Source of the DNA: Macropodus opercularis
Taxonomy: Eukaryota > Chordata > Actinopteri > Anabantiformes > Osphronemidae
Assembly (NCBI GenBank): GCA_030770545.1
Contig: CM061100.1
Span: forward strand, 7,323,501-7,387,500
Reading direction: 5' to 3'
DNA length: 64,000 nt
This document shows, piece after piece, positions 1 to 11,700 of the stretch. A program made the position numbers and the translations under genes. Under the pieces are notes generated by a model. That model ran no database searches and was not told where the DNA came from. It saw only the letters and a program-made list of their open reading frames with translations. Positions within the stretch are counted from its first letter, which is position 1; every line of letters begins with the position of its first letter.

Positions 1-181
1 CCGAAATGATGTCAGTGTGTTCCATAAAGCTCTTCGGAAGCAGCAAGTGCTTTGGCATCCTGATAAATTTGCTCAGAGATGCGAAGCTCGGTTAGAGGAG
101 AAGGACAAACAGAAGATCCTGGATACTGTCAAAGCTCTGTCACAGGAGCTGAACAGGCTGGCACAGGCTCTGAGGACATGA
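1..181 (+). CDS. nfkbil1: NF-kappa-B inhibitor-like protein 1, last coding exon (partial)
   Basis: Reading from base 2, 59 codons run to a TGA at 179-181. The translation contains the J-domain-like stretch LRKQQVLWHPDKFAQR, followed by a helical end that closes with VKALSQELNRLAQALRT. This matches the C-terminus of NFKBIL1 (IkappaBL), where a WHPD-x-F motif precedes an ALSQxLNRxAxAL tail. The family is a nuclear ankyrin-repeat protein linked to NF-kappa-B regulation and to mRNA processing; the ankyrin repeats lie outside the window to the left. Whether base 1 is exonic or the exon starts slightly later cannot be decided. A poly(A) signal follows within a few bases of the stop. Confidence 0.8.
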   Translation, partial: RNDVSVFHKALRKQQVLWHPDKFAQRCEARLEEKDKQKILDTVKALSQELNRLAQALRT

Positions 182-185
182 ATAT

Positions 186-244
186 AATAAAATGGAATTT
201 GATTTAATATTCTCTTCTGCAAAACAAGTGTGTTTAAAAATAAA
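186..244 (+). terminator. Poly(A) signals of nfkbil1
   Basis: AATAAA occurs at 186-191, only 5 bases after the stop codon, and again at 239-244. The second copy is the more plausible cleavage signal because it leaves a 3'UTR of normal minimum size. Confidence 0.55.
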
Positions 245-1659
245 TTGTAGTACTGACCTTCAGCTACACCTGACTTATCTTTATTACTTTAGAAATACAC
301 CTATATTAGCTCTGATGGCTGAGAACGTGAACCAGTAATTCGCCTGTGATTATCCAGTTATCACAGAGTTCCTCAACGAAATTACAAAGTACACTCCGTG
401 TTCTGAATGTTTGCAGCTCTCTTTAGTGTGATGTGAGTTAAATTTTGCCTACAATAAAATTACAGATTCCCATCACTGTGTGTAACAGCAGTGTTAAAAC
501 ACGTGAAGGCACAATGGGGACCAATGTCATGTAGAATGTGCTTCTCCGTGTAATCAACAGATTTATTAAAACACGCAGTAATAATTTATTACAAAGAAAA
601 TGTTGTAATAACGCTACATTTCACATAGCACCACGATAAGACGGACAATAAAGGCTTCCACACACAAAGAAAAGCAGATGGTCGGTCCGCTTTCAGTGAT
701 GGAACAAAATACAAGATGCTGTGGTTGCCAGGTTTGTGAGACGACCCCCTTTTTTAGAGAATGCATGCCTATAGCCAGCATACTTTAAATCGAGACAAAG
801 GACTCGCTCGACTTGTTTACGGTCCGAATATATACTGTGTCTATTTTATCCGAAAAAGACGTAAATAAAGGTAGTTTTCACAATTTTCTCAAATAATCAC
901 CATTATATCAAAACAAAATAATGTGTATTACCGTAACTTATAACAAAAAATAAACTGTAGCCAACGGTTGGTCATACAGGGTGGGTACAGCATTTATTGT
1001 CGATTTAGACAGAATATACCTCCAGCAACCTTTTTACAGTAATAATATAACTGCCTGGAAAAGGATGCTTATTCCTGAGGATTCCGCCATACCTGGCAAC
1101 CCGGAGACGCAATCCGTGTCAATTGCCCGGCGACGTAGAGCGAATAAAGGCCGTAGCCTATTTGCAACGTGTGAGGCTGCAATTCTGCGCATTTGTGTAC
1201 ACGTCTGCTTGAGGGTTTCTGTGTCATTTACCCTGTTGCTAGTTTCTGTCCGAGCAGCGCCGCGTTTTTGCGCCGCAATGGCAGGTGTTCAAGGTAGAGA
1301 GCCCACAGGAGGACGCCTTTCTCCTGGTCGCTCGGTGCAGGAGGTGCGTTAGGGAGGTTTCCGTCCGTGTTTTCATTTCTTTCCTCCAGCAGACACCAGG
1401 CTGCTGAGAAGGAAACAAGCGGCTGTGATCACTAAACCCAGAATGAAGACATTTTGCTCCGGAACATCGTGAATATCATTGTATAATTATTAATCCTCGA
1501 GGGGAGGTAATTGGTTAAGGGCTTAAAGCCGCGCTCAGACCCGCTGGATTCTGCGATGCCCTGTTTTCGTTGCGCGTAAACGGCTCGTCGTGCAGGTTCG
1601 CTGGGCTACAGGCAGACTTTAAGGCAGCGGACGGAGAGATCGGACTGTGCCACGCAAAG
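245..1659. other. Intergenic region and 5' leader of atp6v0a2
   Basis: I see no coding exon here. The left part is AT-rich. From about 1250 onward the sequence becomes GC-rich and holds the presumed promoter and 5'UTR of the V-ATPase gene. The longest open frame (981-1352) opens with GTG, has no recognisable domain and no good splice context, so it is not called. Confidence 0.5.
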
Positions 1660-4600
1660 ATGGTGTTTAGGAGCGAGGAGATGTGCTTGGCGCAATTGTT
1701 TCTGCAGTCCGGCTCTGAGTATGACTGCATTAGTGAGCTCGGAGAGCTGGGACTGGTCGAGTTCCGAGACGTAAGTACAGAGGCTGCTTTTGCTCAGTTC
1801 TGTGAAGGTGTTGACACCAGTTTAAAGGACATATATGTGTGACAGATTCATTAGTAGGCTGAATAAATGAGAATAAATAACACAGCCAGACATGCATCTG
1901 TCGGTTTGTGTGTCTGTCCTGCATAGAAACATTTTTAACATGTCAAGAAAACTTTTAACTCTATATAGGTATAATACAATAAGGGGTTGAGGCCTCTACA
2001 TTGTGCTTGGCTTGGGGTGCAGAGGATGGAGATGAATGGTTTTAATAAAAAATCATGATCAGTAATTAAGCCATACTACTTTATAAAAGCCACACTGAAC
2101 CTCGTTCTGTATGAATCAATGACTGATGCAGTTGTCAACCTGCATCCCTGATCTCTAATGCTCCTCTGCTTTCAGCTCAACCCGAGTGTCAGCTCATTCC
2201 AGCGGCGCTTTGTCAGCGAAATCAAGAGATGTGAGGAGATGGAGAGAATTCTGGGTAAGCGAGCAGGGCACCTGGGGCTGGATTACATGCGTGTAGTCAG
2301 AGAGTAGTCAGCGGCACAATTAATCACTTGCATAGTAACGATCCTAGCGCTGGTTGGGATCTGCAAACACAGGCCTATGAGATTCAAATTTCACAGCCTG
2401 CTGTGACTTTTCAGTCCTAATTGCTATAAGCTAAACTATCAGCATGTTTGTTGTTTACAGGCTACCTCCTGAGAGAGATCCAAAAGGCTAATATAGCCAT
2501 TCCAGAGGAGGATGAGAGTCCACTCGCTCCTCCCCCAAGACAAGTCCTGGAGATTATGGCAAGTATTCACTCAGTCATTTCAACCTCATGTTACTGTGAA
2601 AGAGCCAATATTTCATTGTATATATGTTTATATGAACCATATTACAACTTGGCTTTGGCCATTTGAGGCTGTCATTTCCCTGCTGACACAATGGTCCATG
2701 TGATGTTTAGGAGCAGCTCCAGAGACTGGAGATGGAGCTCAGCGAGGTAGCGAGGAACAAGGAGAAGCTACAGAGGAACCTCCTGGAACTCACCGAGTAC
2801 ACACACATGCTGAAGATCACGCGGACTTTCATACACAGCCGCTCCAGAGTAAGTGTGTTTCTAAACAGCTGCTTGTTTGTCGCACTCGCCAACCATCTGT
2901 TCTAAAATGCATTTTCCAGTCCCACACGGTTTGCATCTCACAGTCACAATGCTTGACTTCAGCTGCCAGCAGCATCTTGGGGGAACTAGAGCTGATTTTA
3001 ATTAATGACATGGTCACAATGCAGCCGTTACAAGCAGCACCTGACTCACGCAGGGTTGTGAGGATTAACAGCGCGTTACAGCGTGTGAACATTGTGCCTG
3101 GATGTAGAACCAGGAAAGGATCAGTTTCTGTAAACTGTCAAGAATGAAACTTGCTCCTTTTCTATACTTAGCATGAAGCGCTGGGTCCTCAGTATGAAGA
3201 ATTCCCCACTATGGAGACAGACTCAGTCACGGGATGCACGGGGATGCAGAGACTCGGAGCCAAGCTGGGGTGAGCTGCTGTGCATGTCGTACAACAGCGA
3301 ACGTAGCGACACTGTTACTAAAAACACAAATCCTGAAGCTGATCTGATCTCCCCTGGCTGTAGCTTTGTTTCAGGCCTTATCCAGCGGGTGAAGGTTGAG
3401 GCCTTTGAGCGCATGTTGTGGAGGGTTTGTAAAGGTTATACCATCCTCAGCTACGCCGAAGTGGATGAGAACCTGGCTGATCTCGACACTGTGAGTTCAT
3501 CTGCGTATTTCAGTCGTCCTGCCTCCCTCAGTGCTTGTTTGTTACTGCTGTTGACAAGTTAATGCGGAAATGAAATCTTCAAGGCCTAAATTAATCCTTC
3601 TGCTCTTTGGTCAAATTCATGGTTAACGTCCAGCTTAATTATCATTTAGTTTACTCTGGGGATTTATTGTAAACATGTACTAATAACCCAACTGTGTAAT
3701 TTCAGGGTGAGATAAGCAAAAGTGTTGTGTTTCTCATCTCTTTCTGGGGAGACCAGATTGGACAGAAAGTTCAAAAGATTTGTGACTGGTAAGCATTGTC
3801 CTCATCATGTAACTTTATCTGTCAGTACGTGATATCAGCTCCAGCTTTTTTTTATTATCAGTAAACACATCTGTCCTTGATGTCCCCAGTTACCACTGCC
3901 ATCTGTATCCACACCCTGAGAATGATGAGGAGAGGGCAGATGTCCTGGACAGCCTACGAACACGCATCCAAGACCTTAACAACGTAACAACGATATACGT
4001 CAGTGTTCAAGCTTGTGATTGACCTGGGACCATACGTATGACATACTCATGTTCTCACAGGTGCTTCACCGCACTGAGGACTACCTGAGGCAAGTTCTGC
4101 AGAAGGCCTCCGAGTCAGCCTACACCTGGGTTGTGCAGGTGAAAAAGATGAAGGCAATCTATCATATCCTCAACCTCTGCAGCTTTGATGTTACCAACAA
4201 GTGTCTGATTGCTGAGGTGTGGTGTCCCGTCAGTGACCTGGCAAACCTGCGGGGGGCGCTAGAAGAGGGTTCAGTGAGTAGAACGGTCTATGTGCTTGTC
4301 CCGGGCGCTGCTCTGTTCTATGCAGTAGGAATCAACAGTAGTTGTAATGCACTACATGTCGTTTATCTCAGAGAAAAGGTGATGCCACCGTACCGTCCTT
4401 TGTGAATCGCATCCCATGCACCGACACGCCACCCACTCTGTTAAGAACCAACAAGTTCACATCAGGCTTTCAGAGCATCGTGGAGGCTTATGGGGTTGGG
4501 GACTATCGCGAGGTAAGCCCAGGTAAGAACTCAAGCGTCTCTTCAAAAACATCCATGCTCTCTTTGGAGCACTGTAAAGTGAGTGTGAGCCTCTTCTTTG

Positions 4601-7143
4601 CAGCTCCTTACACCATCATCACGTTCCCTTTCCTGTTCGCGGTGATGTTTGGGGACCTCGGCCATGGGATGGTGATGAGCCTCTTTGCCTTGTGGATGGT
4701 GCTCACAGAAACAAAGCAGAAGAAAAAGCGTTCTAGTAATGAGGTAGGAATGACCGCTTGCCCGGTGACATAATGTAGAGTCTGGCTGTAAATTAGTGTC
4801 TTCCGCTGATGATTGTGTTTCTGCGGCTTCCAGATATGGGCAACGTTTTTTAATGGACGATACATCATTCTAATGATGGGGCTTTTCTCTGTCTACACCG
4901 GCCTAATTTACAACGACTGTTTCTCTAAATCTGTCAACATATTTGGCTCTGGCTGGAGCATCAAGGCAATGTTCACAAATCAGCAGTGGACGTGAGTTAT
5001 CAGAACAAACCAACGCACTCGGAGATGGTGTTTTAATGGACGGTTCATGTGCAACTAACATACATCTTTTGCATTACAGAAACAAAACCCTCCAAGCAAA
5101 CGCTCTGCTTACATTAGACCCTAATATCAGTGGAGTTTTTGGCGGACCGTACCCTTTTGGCATAGATCCTGTGAGTAAATGCACAGTGAGAAAAGAATCC
5201 ATTCCTTCAAAGAGCATCACACTGAAATGCGTTTCACTATTGCTATCAGATGTGGAACATGGCGGTGAACCGACTGTCCTTCCTCAACTCCTACAAGATG
5301 AAGATGTCCGTTATTATCGGAGTCATCCACATGAGCTTTGGAGTGGTGCTGAGTGTCTTCAATCACCTGTGAGTCCCTGTCAGTGACCTCACATAAACTG
5401 TTCTTGAGCTTACAGCGAGGGCGTCCGTCACATCGTACTTATCTGTCTTTTTTTCAAGGGACTCCCGACAGAAATGTAACATCTACCTGCTATTTCTGCC
5501 TGAGCTGCTCTTCCTGCTCTGTCTCTTCGGGTACTTGGTTTTCATGATTTTCTACAAGTGGTTGGCATTCGGTGCACGAGACTCCAGCGAAGCTCCCAGC
5601 ATCCTGATACACTTCATCAACATGTTTGTCATGCAGGGGAAAGATATCACTCCTCTCTATCCAGGACAGGTATTGCTATCAGCTAAAAGTATGATTTGTT
5701 TATCAGCTTCGAGTGTGTTTGATGCAGATGTGATGTATCTGAATTTCAGACCGGGCTGCAGATGTTTCTAGTTGTGGTTGCTATGCTGTCAGTTCCTGTG
5801 CTGCTGATGGGGAAACCTCTTTACTTGTACTGGCTCTTTCGTGGAGGCAAAGGCCTGCGCCGACGCAGAGTAAGTGTAGAACGGCAACGCTCCGGTATCA
5901 TCTGCGTCTTTGGTATCAAGCAGTGTGTTGGCATAGATCATTTGTCAGTAAAAACAATGAGGTTGCCTCCCCCTCAGGGTTATGAGAGGGTGAGGCGTGT
6001 CAGTGAGGAAGACAGCTCCACGGCACCGCCCGATGAAGATGATGAAGAGGAGGGACTCGATGAAGTCATCGGCAATGAAGCTCTGCCCAAAGAGGTCAGA
6101 GATTTAACATGTATTGTGAATGTTGTATTTTAAAATCCAATATGCAACTGCACCAGTCTGCACTGAAATGTGGTCTGATATCACTTAAGGTTTGATAACA
6201 AGAACAGAGCAACAAAATGAACAGGAATGAGACACTGCTTTACCGCTATTATTTAAGAGGGTTTACTTATGTTCTGTTTGGATTTTTGTACAGTTTGACT
6301 TTGCTGACGTGCTCCTGCACCAGGCCATCCACACCATAGAGTACTGCCTGGGCTGCATTTCCAACACGGCGTCCTACCTGCGTCTCTGGGCTCTCAGCTT
6401 GGCTCATGCCCGTGCGTACAGTAACAAATAGCAGCAAATGATTTAGGATTATCATCCTTATCCTATCCAGTCTTTCGTGCTTGCTTTAAACAGTAGTAAC
6501 CTGGTTACACATAAGATCTCACCCAGCAGTGCAAGCAAATAAACTGCAGGTTGTGAAAGCAGCAGCCAGATGATTATATAACAGCGTGAGTCGGCCCCCA
6601 GCAGACTGTGCCATTGTCTCCTCTCACTATCAGGTGTTTTGTGCAGTGAGCAGTGATTACTTCCTTTAACAGCATGAGACACACATTGGATTTCAGTCAC
6701 ACTCTTAAAATCCATTAGAAAATAGTTTTTCCTGTTTTTAAACTGGTTTCAGAGCTGTCAGAGGTGTTGTGGACCATGGTGATGCGCTTAGGTCTGAGCA
6801 TCTCCACTAGAGTGGGTGTTGTGCTTCTGGTCCCTGTGTTCGGCCTCTTCGCTGTGCTCACAGTGTCCATCCTACTTGTCATGGAAGGCTTATCAGCATT
6901 CCTCCATGCTCTCCGCCTCCACTGGTGAGTGTCAGTCATACTCACTGTCATTTTTATTAACAGCGGTATTAAATTCCATTTTACATCACCTACTGTACCT
7001 CGTCATTCATTGCTTCATTCAAGTGTTTTCTTGGTGTCAGGGTGGAGTTTCAGAACAAATTCTACCGCGGGACTGGTGTGAAGTTCGTGCCCTTCGACTT
7101 TGCCCTTCTGCCCTCCGTTTTCGAGCAGGATGGCTTGCTGTAA
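1660..7143 (+). CDS. atp6v0a2: V-type proton ATPase 116 kDa subunit a2
   Basis: Twenty coding exons join in phase to 846 codons: 1660-1770, 2176-2254, 2461-2558, 2711-2848, 3172-3269, 3364-3490, 3706-3788, 3890-3983, 4061-4273, 4372-4522, 4604-4743, 4834-4991, 5080-5170, 5250-5368, 5459-5669, 5750-5869, 5978-6094, 6294-6411, 6753-6924, 7041-7143. Human a2 has 856 residues. The cytosolic N-terminal half opens with FRSEEMCLAQLFLQSGSEY. The membrane half carries FPFLFAVMFGDLGHG and SYLRLWALSLAHA; the Arg of that last motif (about residue 746) is the family's essential proton-channel arginine facing the c ring. The protein is the Vo stator subunit that targets the pump to Golgi and endosomes. The a2 type is chosen over a1, a3 and a4 from remembered similarity to human a2. 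Intron 3 begins with GC, not GT. Teleosts may keep a2a and a2b; which one this is cannot be told. Confidence 0.92.
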
Positions 7144-7914
7144 ACACACGAACTCTGCACGAAAGAAGAGGACGCAGACTTGGAAACGAAAACAAAATGC
7201 ACTGTGACAGCGAAAACGAACCTTTCGAGACAGTGGATTGAAACTTTCTCTTGTAGCAACGTTTTTCACCGTGACAATTTTTAAAAAGTTATCGGCTGCG
7301 CTGACTGCCTTACTGCTGTACCCAGCAAACCTCTGAATACATAGAGGTGATGATCGTATTTTCTTAGTGAAGTATTGCTCAGCATTACTTGTCACAGCAG
7401 TTGGGTGAATTTAAATATTAAATTTACATTGTGCTGTGTAAATGTTTTTTGTATTATTTCCAACATGATATTTAAAAAAAAGCATTTATACAGTGCAATG
7501 ATAAATATGTTACAGAAACACCTTTTAAAGACCATTTAAATGTCCTGATGTAGTGCCATAGAGGTTTATTTGTGAGGATGATGCTGTCTTTGGGTTTTAA
7601 AACTGCTCCTGTGTGAGGTGAAGGAAAAGCTGTGGACATTAAAATACACATGACCCTTTTTGTCAGGCATTTTGTCACATAGCACTTTGCAGCAATGATT
7701 GTACAATTTAAGGTTTTCACTGACTGTGATGATGCCAAATGATAATAACTTGTCAGCTGTTTGCTTCTCTACTTATTCTTGCAGTTATTTAACCTCCTCT
7801 GTAACCAATAGAAAAATAGAAAATACTCAACAAAAAGTTAAAACGCTGTAGGTCTTTCTTGATTATAATTATTGTCTGTACAAGAGTCAAATATTTTACC
7901 ATTTTGATGTGTTA

Positions 7915-7920
7915 AATAAA
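7915..7920 (+). terminator. Poly(A) signal of atp6v0a2
   Basis: AATAAA about 770 bp after the stop. It is the first canonical hexamer I see in the 3'UTR, followed by a GT-rich stretch. Confidence 0.5.
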
Positions 7921-8748
7921 GATTTTGAGAGATGCGAGCAAATCGATCAATAGTGTGTGAGGGTATTTTACCAGATCTTTGAGTCGTTGATTTTATGGAT
8001 TTTATGGAGGTTCCACCATCTTAATGATCTTTAGTCCACAGCGTACTCTGCCTTTTTTTCACATGAGCACCCTGCAGCTCTTAGAGCACAAGTGATGAGA
8101 TGAAAGATGGACGTTTGTAGTACAGACATTATCATATTTTTTAAAAATATGGTTTTACATGTAGGAGTCTGTTTCAGAAATGTTGGGCTGGAGGATATAT
8201 TTAAAGTACTATAGTGAAATATTAAAGTACTAACTGTGACTATTTTTATGAAATAATTATTACTGACTGCATCTGTCTGCTAAACAGTATTTGGAAGACA
8301 AATAATAGACGATTACAAGGGAAAGCAGCAAGCCAGAATATTTAAAACGACTGGTGAGTTTCCACAACATGAATGTCAAAGCCGAATCATCCAGGAGGAG
8401 AAAGCTCACACAAAATGCCCCAGAAATAAAACTGTCCACTCAAGCATCCACACGCACACGCACGCAGACCTGCAGCCATATGCTTCCATCCAGCGGCGAG
8501 GACGTCATCACGATGATCCTCTCTCTCATCCACGGGCTGCAGCGTTAAACGCAGCCGAAGTGCGGGCTGCGCTGGGTCACTGCGCTCCGTCCTCCCGTCG
8601 CGTCGGTCCCGGCCGAAGCATCGGCGCTAGGGACGCGCCTCCGCCAGCTGTGAGACCACAGCCCCCCCCCCCGAGCAGCTGCGAGCTAACGGTTAGCTTA
8701 GCTGGCGGCCAGCGGCAGGAACTCTCTCCGTCCGCACCGCAAGCAGCG
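7921..8748. promoter_or_regulatory. Intergenic region and GC-rich promoter/5'UTR of osbp2
   Basis: The left part (to about 8500) shows no gene. From about 8500 the sequence becomes CpG-rich with a run of ten C at 8663-8672, typical of a TATA-less vertebrate promoter. An open frame continues upstream of the ATG at 8749 as far as 8560, but it opens with GTG and contains no in-frame ATG, so it is treated as 5'UTR. Confidence 0.5.
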
Positions 8749-11700
8749 ATGAACGAGCTGGTCAAGTGTCTGCCCTCGCCGACCCTCCCGGGCCTCCACC
8801 TGCCGTGTCCGGACACCTACAGGGGCTGGCTCTTCAAGTGGACCAACTACCTGAAGGGCTACCAGCGGCGCTGGTTCGTCCTCAGCAACGGCCTGCTGTC
8901 CTACTACAGGTACCGGCACCGCTTCCTCCAGCTGCTCCACATGAAACATTTATCAGTCGGGCTGGTTGAAACTTAACTTGTGTTTCTTTTAGATGCCTGC
9001 GTTAATTTCTCTTATGCTCGAATTCAAACTTTCCCGTGGCCCATCAGAAGAAGAGGGAGTGTCCAGAGCGATGGAGATAAAACCTGAGTCATAGCTGCAA
9101 GATGAGAAATGTCTATTTATAATTCATAAATCCACATTCTGTGACCTCGGGTGCTTTGGCCCGTTTCGATGATTTTTATCCTAAGCTGACTAGTTAAAGA
9201 TGCAGATGGTACAGGAGCTAACAGAGCAGCATACAGGGACCTCCACACACTATAAAGACCCCACCCTGGCTGAGTAGGTTATGAAAGAAAATGATAAGTA
9301 TAAAACTCATTTAAAAAATGTGTCATGCAAGTGATAAACCATAGTAGGATGTTATATTACTGTAGTGCAGTAAGCTCTGGTCACATTGGACATAAGGTCA
9401 AAGTTCACGTTGTCAAAAGCCTCAGGGGAAAGTAGGCTGCAGGCTGTTCAGATCTGGCTCACGGCGGCTCGGTTAGACTGGAACTCGTGTCACATGCACG
9501 AGGAACAGCGAGGGGCGGGTGTTCTGTTGTCGTGCTTACTGTAACTCAGATGATGCCGTGTCCCCTCAGGACTCAGGCAGAGATGGCACACACTTGCCGG
9601 GGCACCATTCCCTTGGCAACGGCACACATCGAGGTGGGTGACACCTGCCACTTGGTGTTAACCAGCGGAGGCCGGAGCTACCACCTCAAGGCCACGTCCG
9701 AGGGCGAGTGTCAGCGATGGGTGTCAGCTCTGCAGCAGGCCAAGGCCAACGCCAACCTCCTCATGCATCACTCAGGTGAAACGATGTTTGTACTCAATAT
9801 GATTCAGGCAATACTAAATTCTATATTAAGCATTAGTGTTTATAATATCTTGCTGATTTTAGCTTAACTAATGAATCACACACGCATCTTTGCTTGAACC
9901 AAAACAAACTCACGCAGTAGTTTTAATTCTTTGCTACATATCTGAATTTGTGAAACAGAACAATATGTTTTACATAAGAAAGACTGAGGGATATAAAGAA
10001 GACCCACTTACCTGGATGCATGTTATTTCTTCTGTAGTGAGAAGTGTTGTACAAGTAAAGACCACACGGGGGCAGTGTCGTTCAAGATGTTCAGATAAAA
10101 ACAGGTGGAAGGAACCGAATCTGCTTTGAATCGTGTCATATTAGATTATTTCTAATGTAATTCTACATTTGATATCCACTCTCCCTCCATATATTATATT
10201 ATATTATATTATATTATATTATATTATATTATATTATATTATATTATATTATATTATATTATATTATATTATATTATATTATATTATATTATATTATATT
10301 ATATTATATTATATTATATTATGGGACATTCTGTGTATTTCTGTGGACGATTTAAATAGAAGTGTAAGATACATTCATACATTTTTTCTCCTCTGTCAGT
10401 CTCTCTCTCTATTTTGCACAAATGTGCACAAACACACATGCAGCTCCCGCCGCCCTCCCACTCCATCTCTGTCCTCCCTCCCTGCCTCCTTCAGTATGAC
10501 GGCGGTGAGAGCTGAATGAATTGACCTTCCTTTAGACTCCTCCTCCTGTTCTGGTGGCAGGAGGGGTAGGAAAAAAGAGAGAGCAAGAGGGTGTGAGGAT
10601 TTTCATTCAAAGTATTTTCCAACATACACTCCGTGGACAATAGGGAGAAATGGGTGCAGCCAGTTCAGTGAGTGTCACCTTGTAAGTAACACTATGCTTG
10701 CATGCATTTGTTTGTAATTGTTGTGGTGTGTGTGTGTTTGTGGAGTCGGGTTAAGTTTGTTCAATCCTTTCTGTGTAAACATGCTCAACAGGCTCAACAC
10801 AGCAAATACGTCTTTACATTTAGCAGAACCAGGCAGTATTTGGCTCAGTCGTAGTGTCGTTCTTAAGTTTACATGGGTTAGAGGTTGTGTTTACTGTGTG
10901 TCCAACTGATCGCAGTGCATTGGTTGTATTGAATATTAGCCCTATTGTGTATATGTGCACGTGCAAGCATAGACACAAATCTCTTTGTGCTTTGGTGAAG
11001 TCTGTGTTGCGATTACAGCTCGATATTAAAAAAGCTTTTGTTTATGGGCTTACTGGCATTAATAGCTGGGCAAATTAATTGGATAACAATGGATTAGAGC
11101 AGCAGTAATTAGGTGGACGTTTCAGGAGATGTGTAGCACCTGTCAGGCGGTAGCTACCACGTAACCATCGCTACAACCTTTCTGTTTTCTACAAACTGAA
11201 ACCTCTCTAACCATCATTTAACGCAGCACATCAGCGTCAGTCCAATTAAATGTGTAGGGAGGAGGATACAGTGCAGCTCAGGTTGTGTCTCAGCGAGCTC
11301 TCAGTCTCTTACACGCTGGCTGTGATTGCTTTAGCTCTCAGTGCATCCCCTGATTCTTGAGTCCTGTTTTCTCTCCGTACACTGTGTCCATGTTAGTGCT
11401 CCCTCTATCACCTGTGGGTGTGTTCTTGTGATTTAACGGTGAGTCACCAATTTGCCTCAGACTCTCTGGTGTCCTGTGTGAAAAACCCACCAGTGCTCAG
11501 ACTAGGCCAGAATGCCTTTCACCTACACGCATATTATATTGTAGTGGGTGTAGGAAGAAGTGCGCTACCGCATTAACATGCTGGATGGCAGATGGACTCT
11601 GCTCTCAAATTCATAATCTACTGTCCTGACACCTTTAACTCTGCAAGTCACGTCAGACGCTTTTCTATTTACCGTATATGGGTTATGAAATCATTACAGA

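Noticed and set aside
981..1352. Open frame of 123 codons upstream of atp6v0a2
   Set aside because: It opens with GTG, shows no domain and lies in promoter/5'UTR sequence; open length fits chance.
8560..8748. N-terminal extension of the osbp2 frame
   Set aside because: The frame is open but begins with GTG and has no ATG before 8749; Pro-rich translation is expected from GC-rich 5'UTR.
10169..10519. Long open frame reading IILYY repeats
   Set aside because: It is a translation of the ATATT microsatellite in an osbp2 intron, not a protein.
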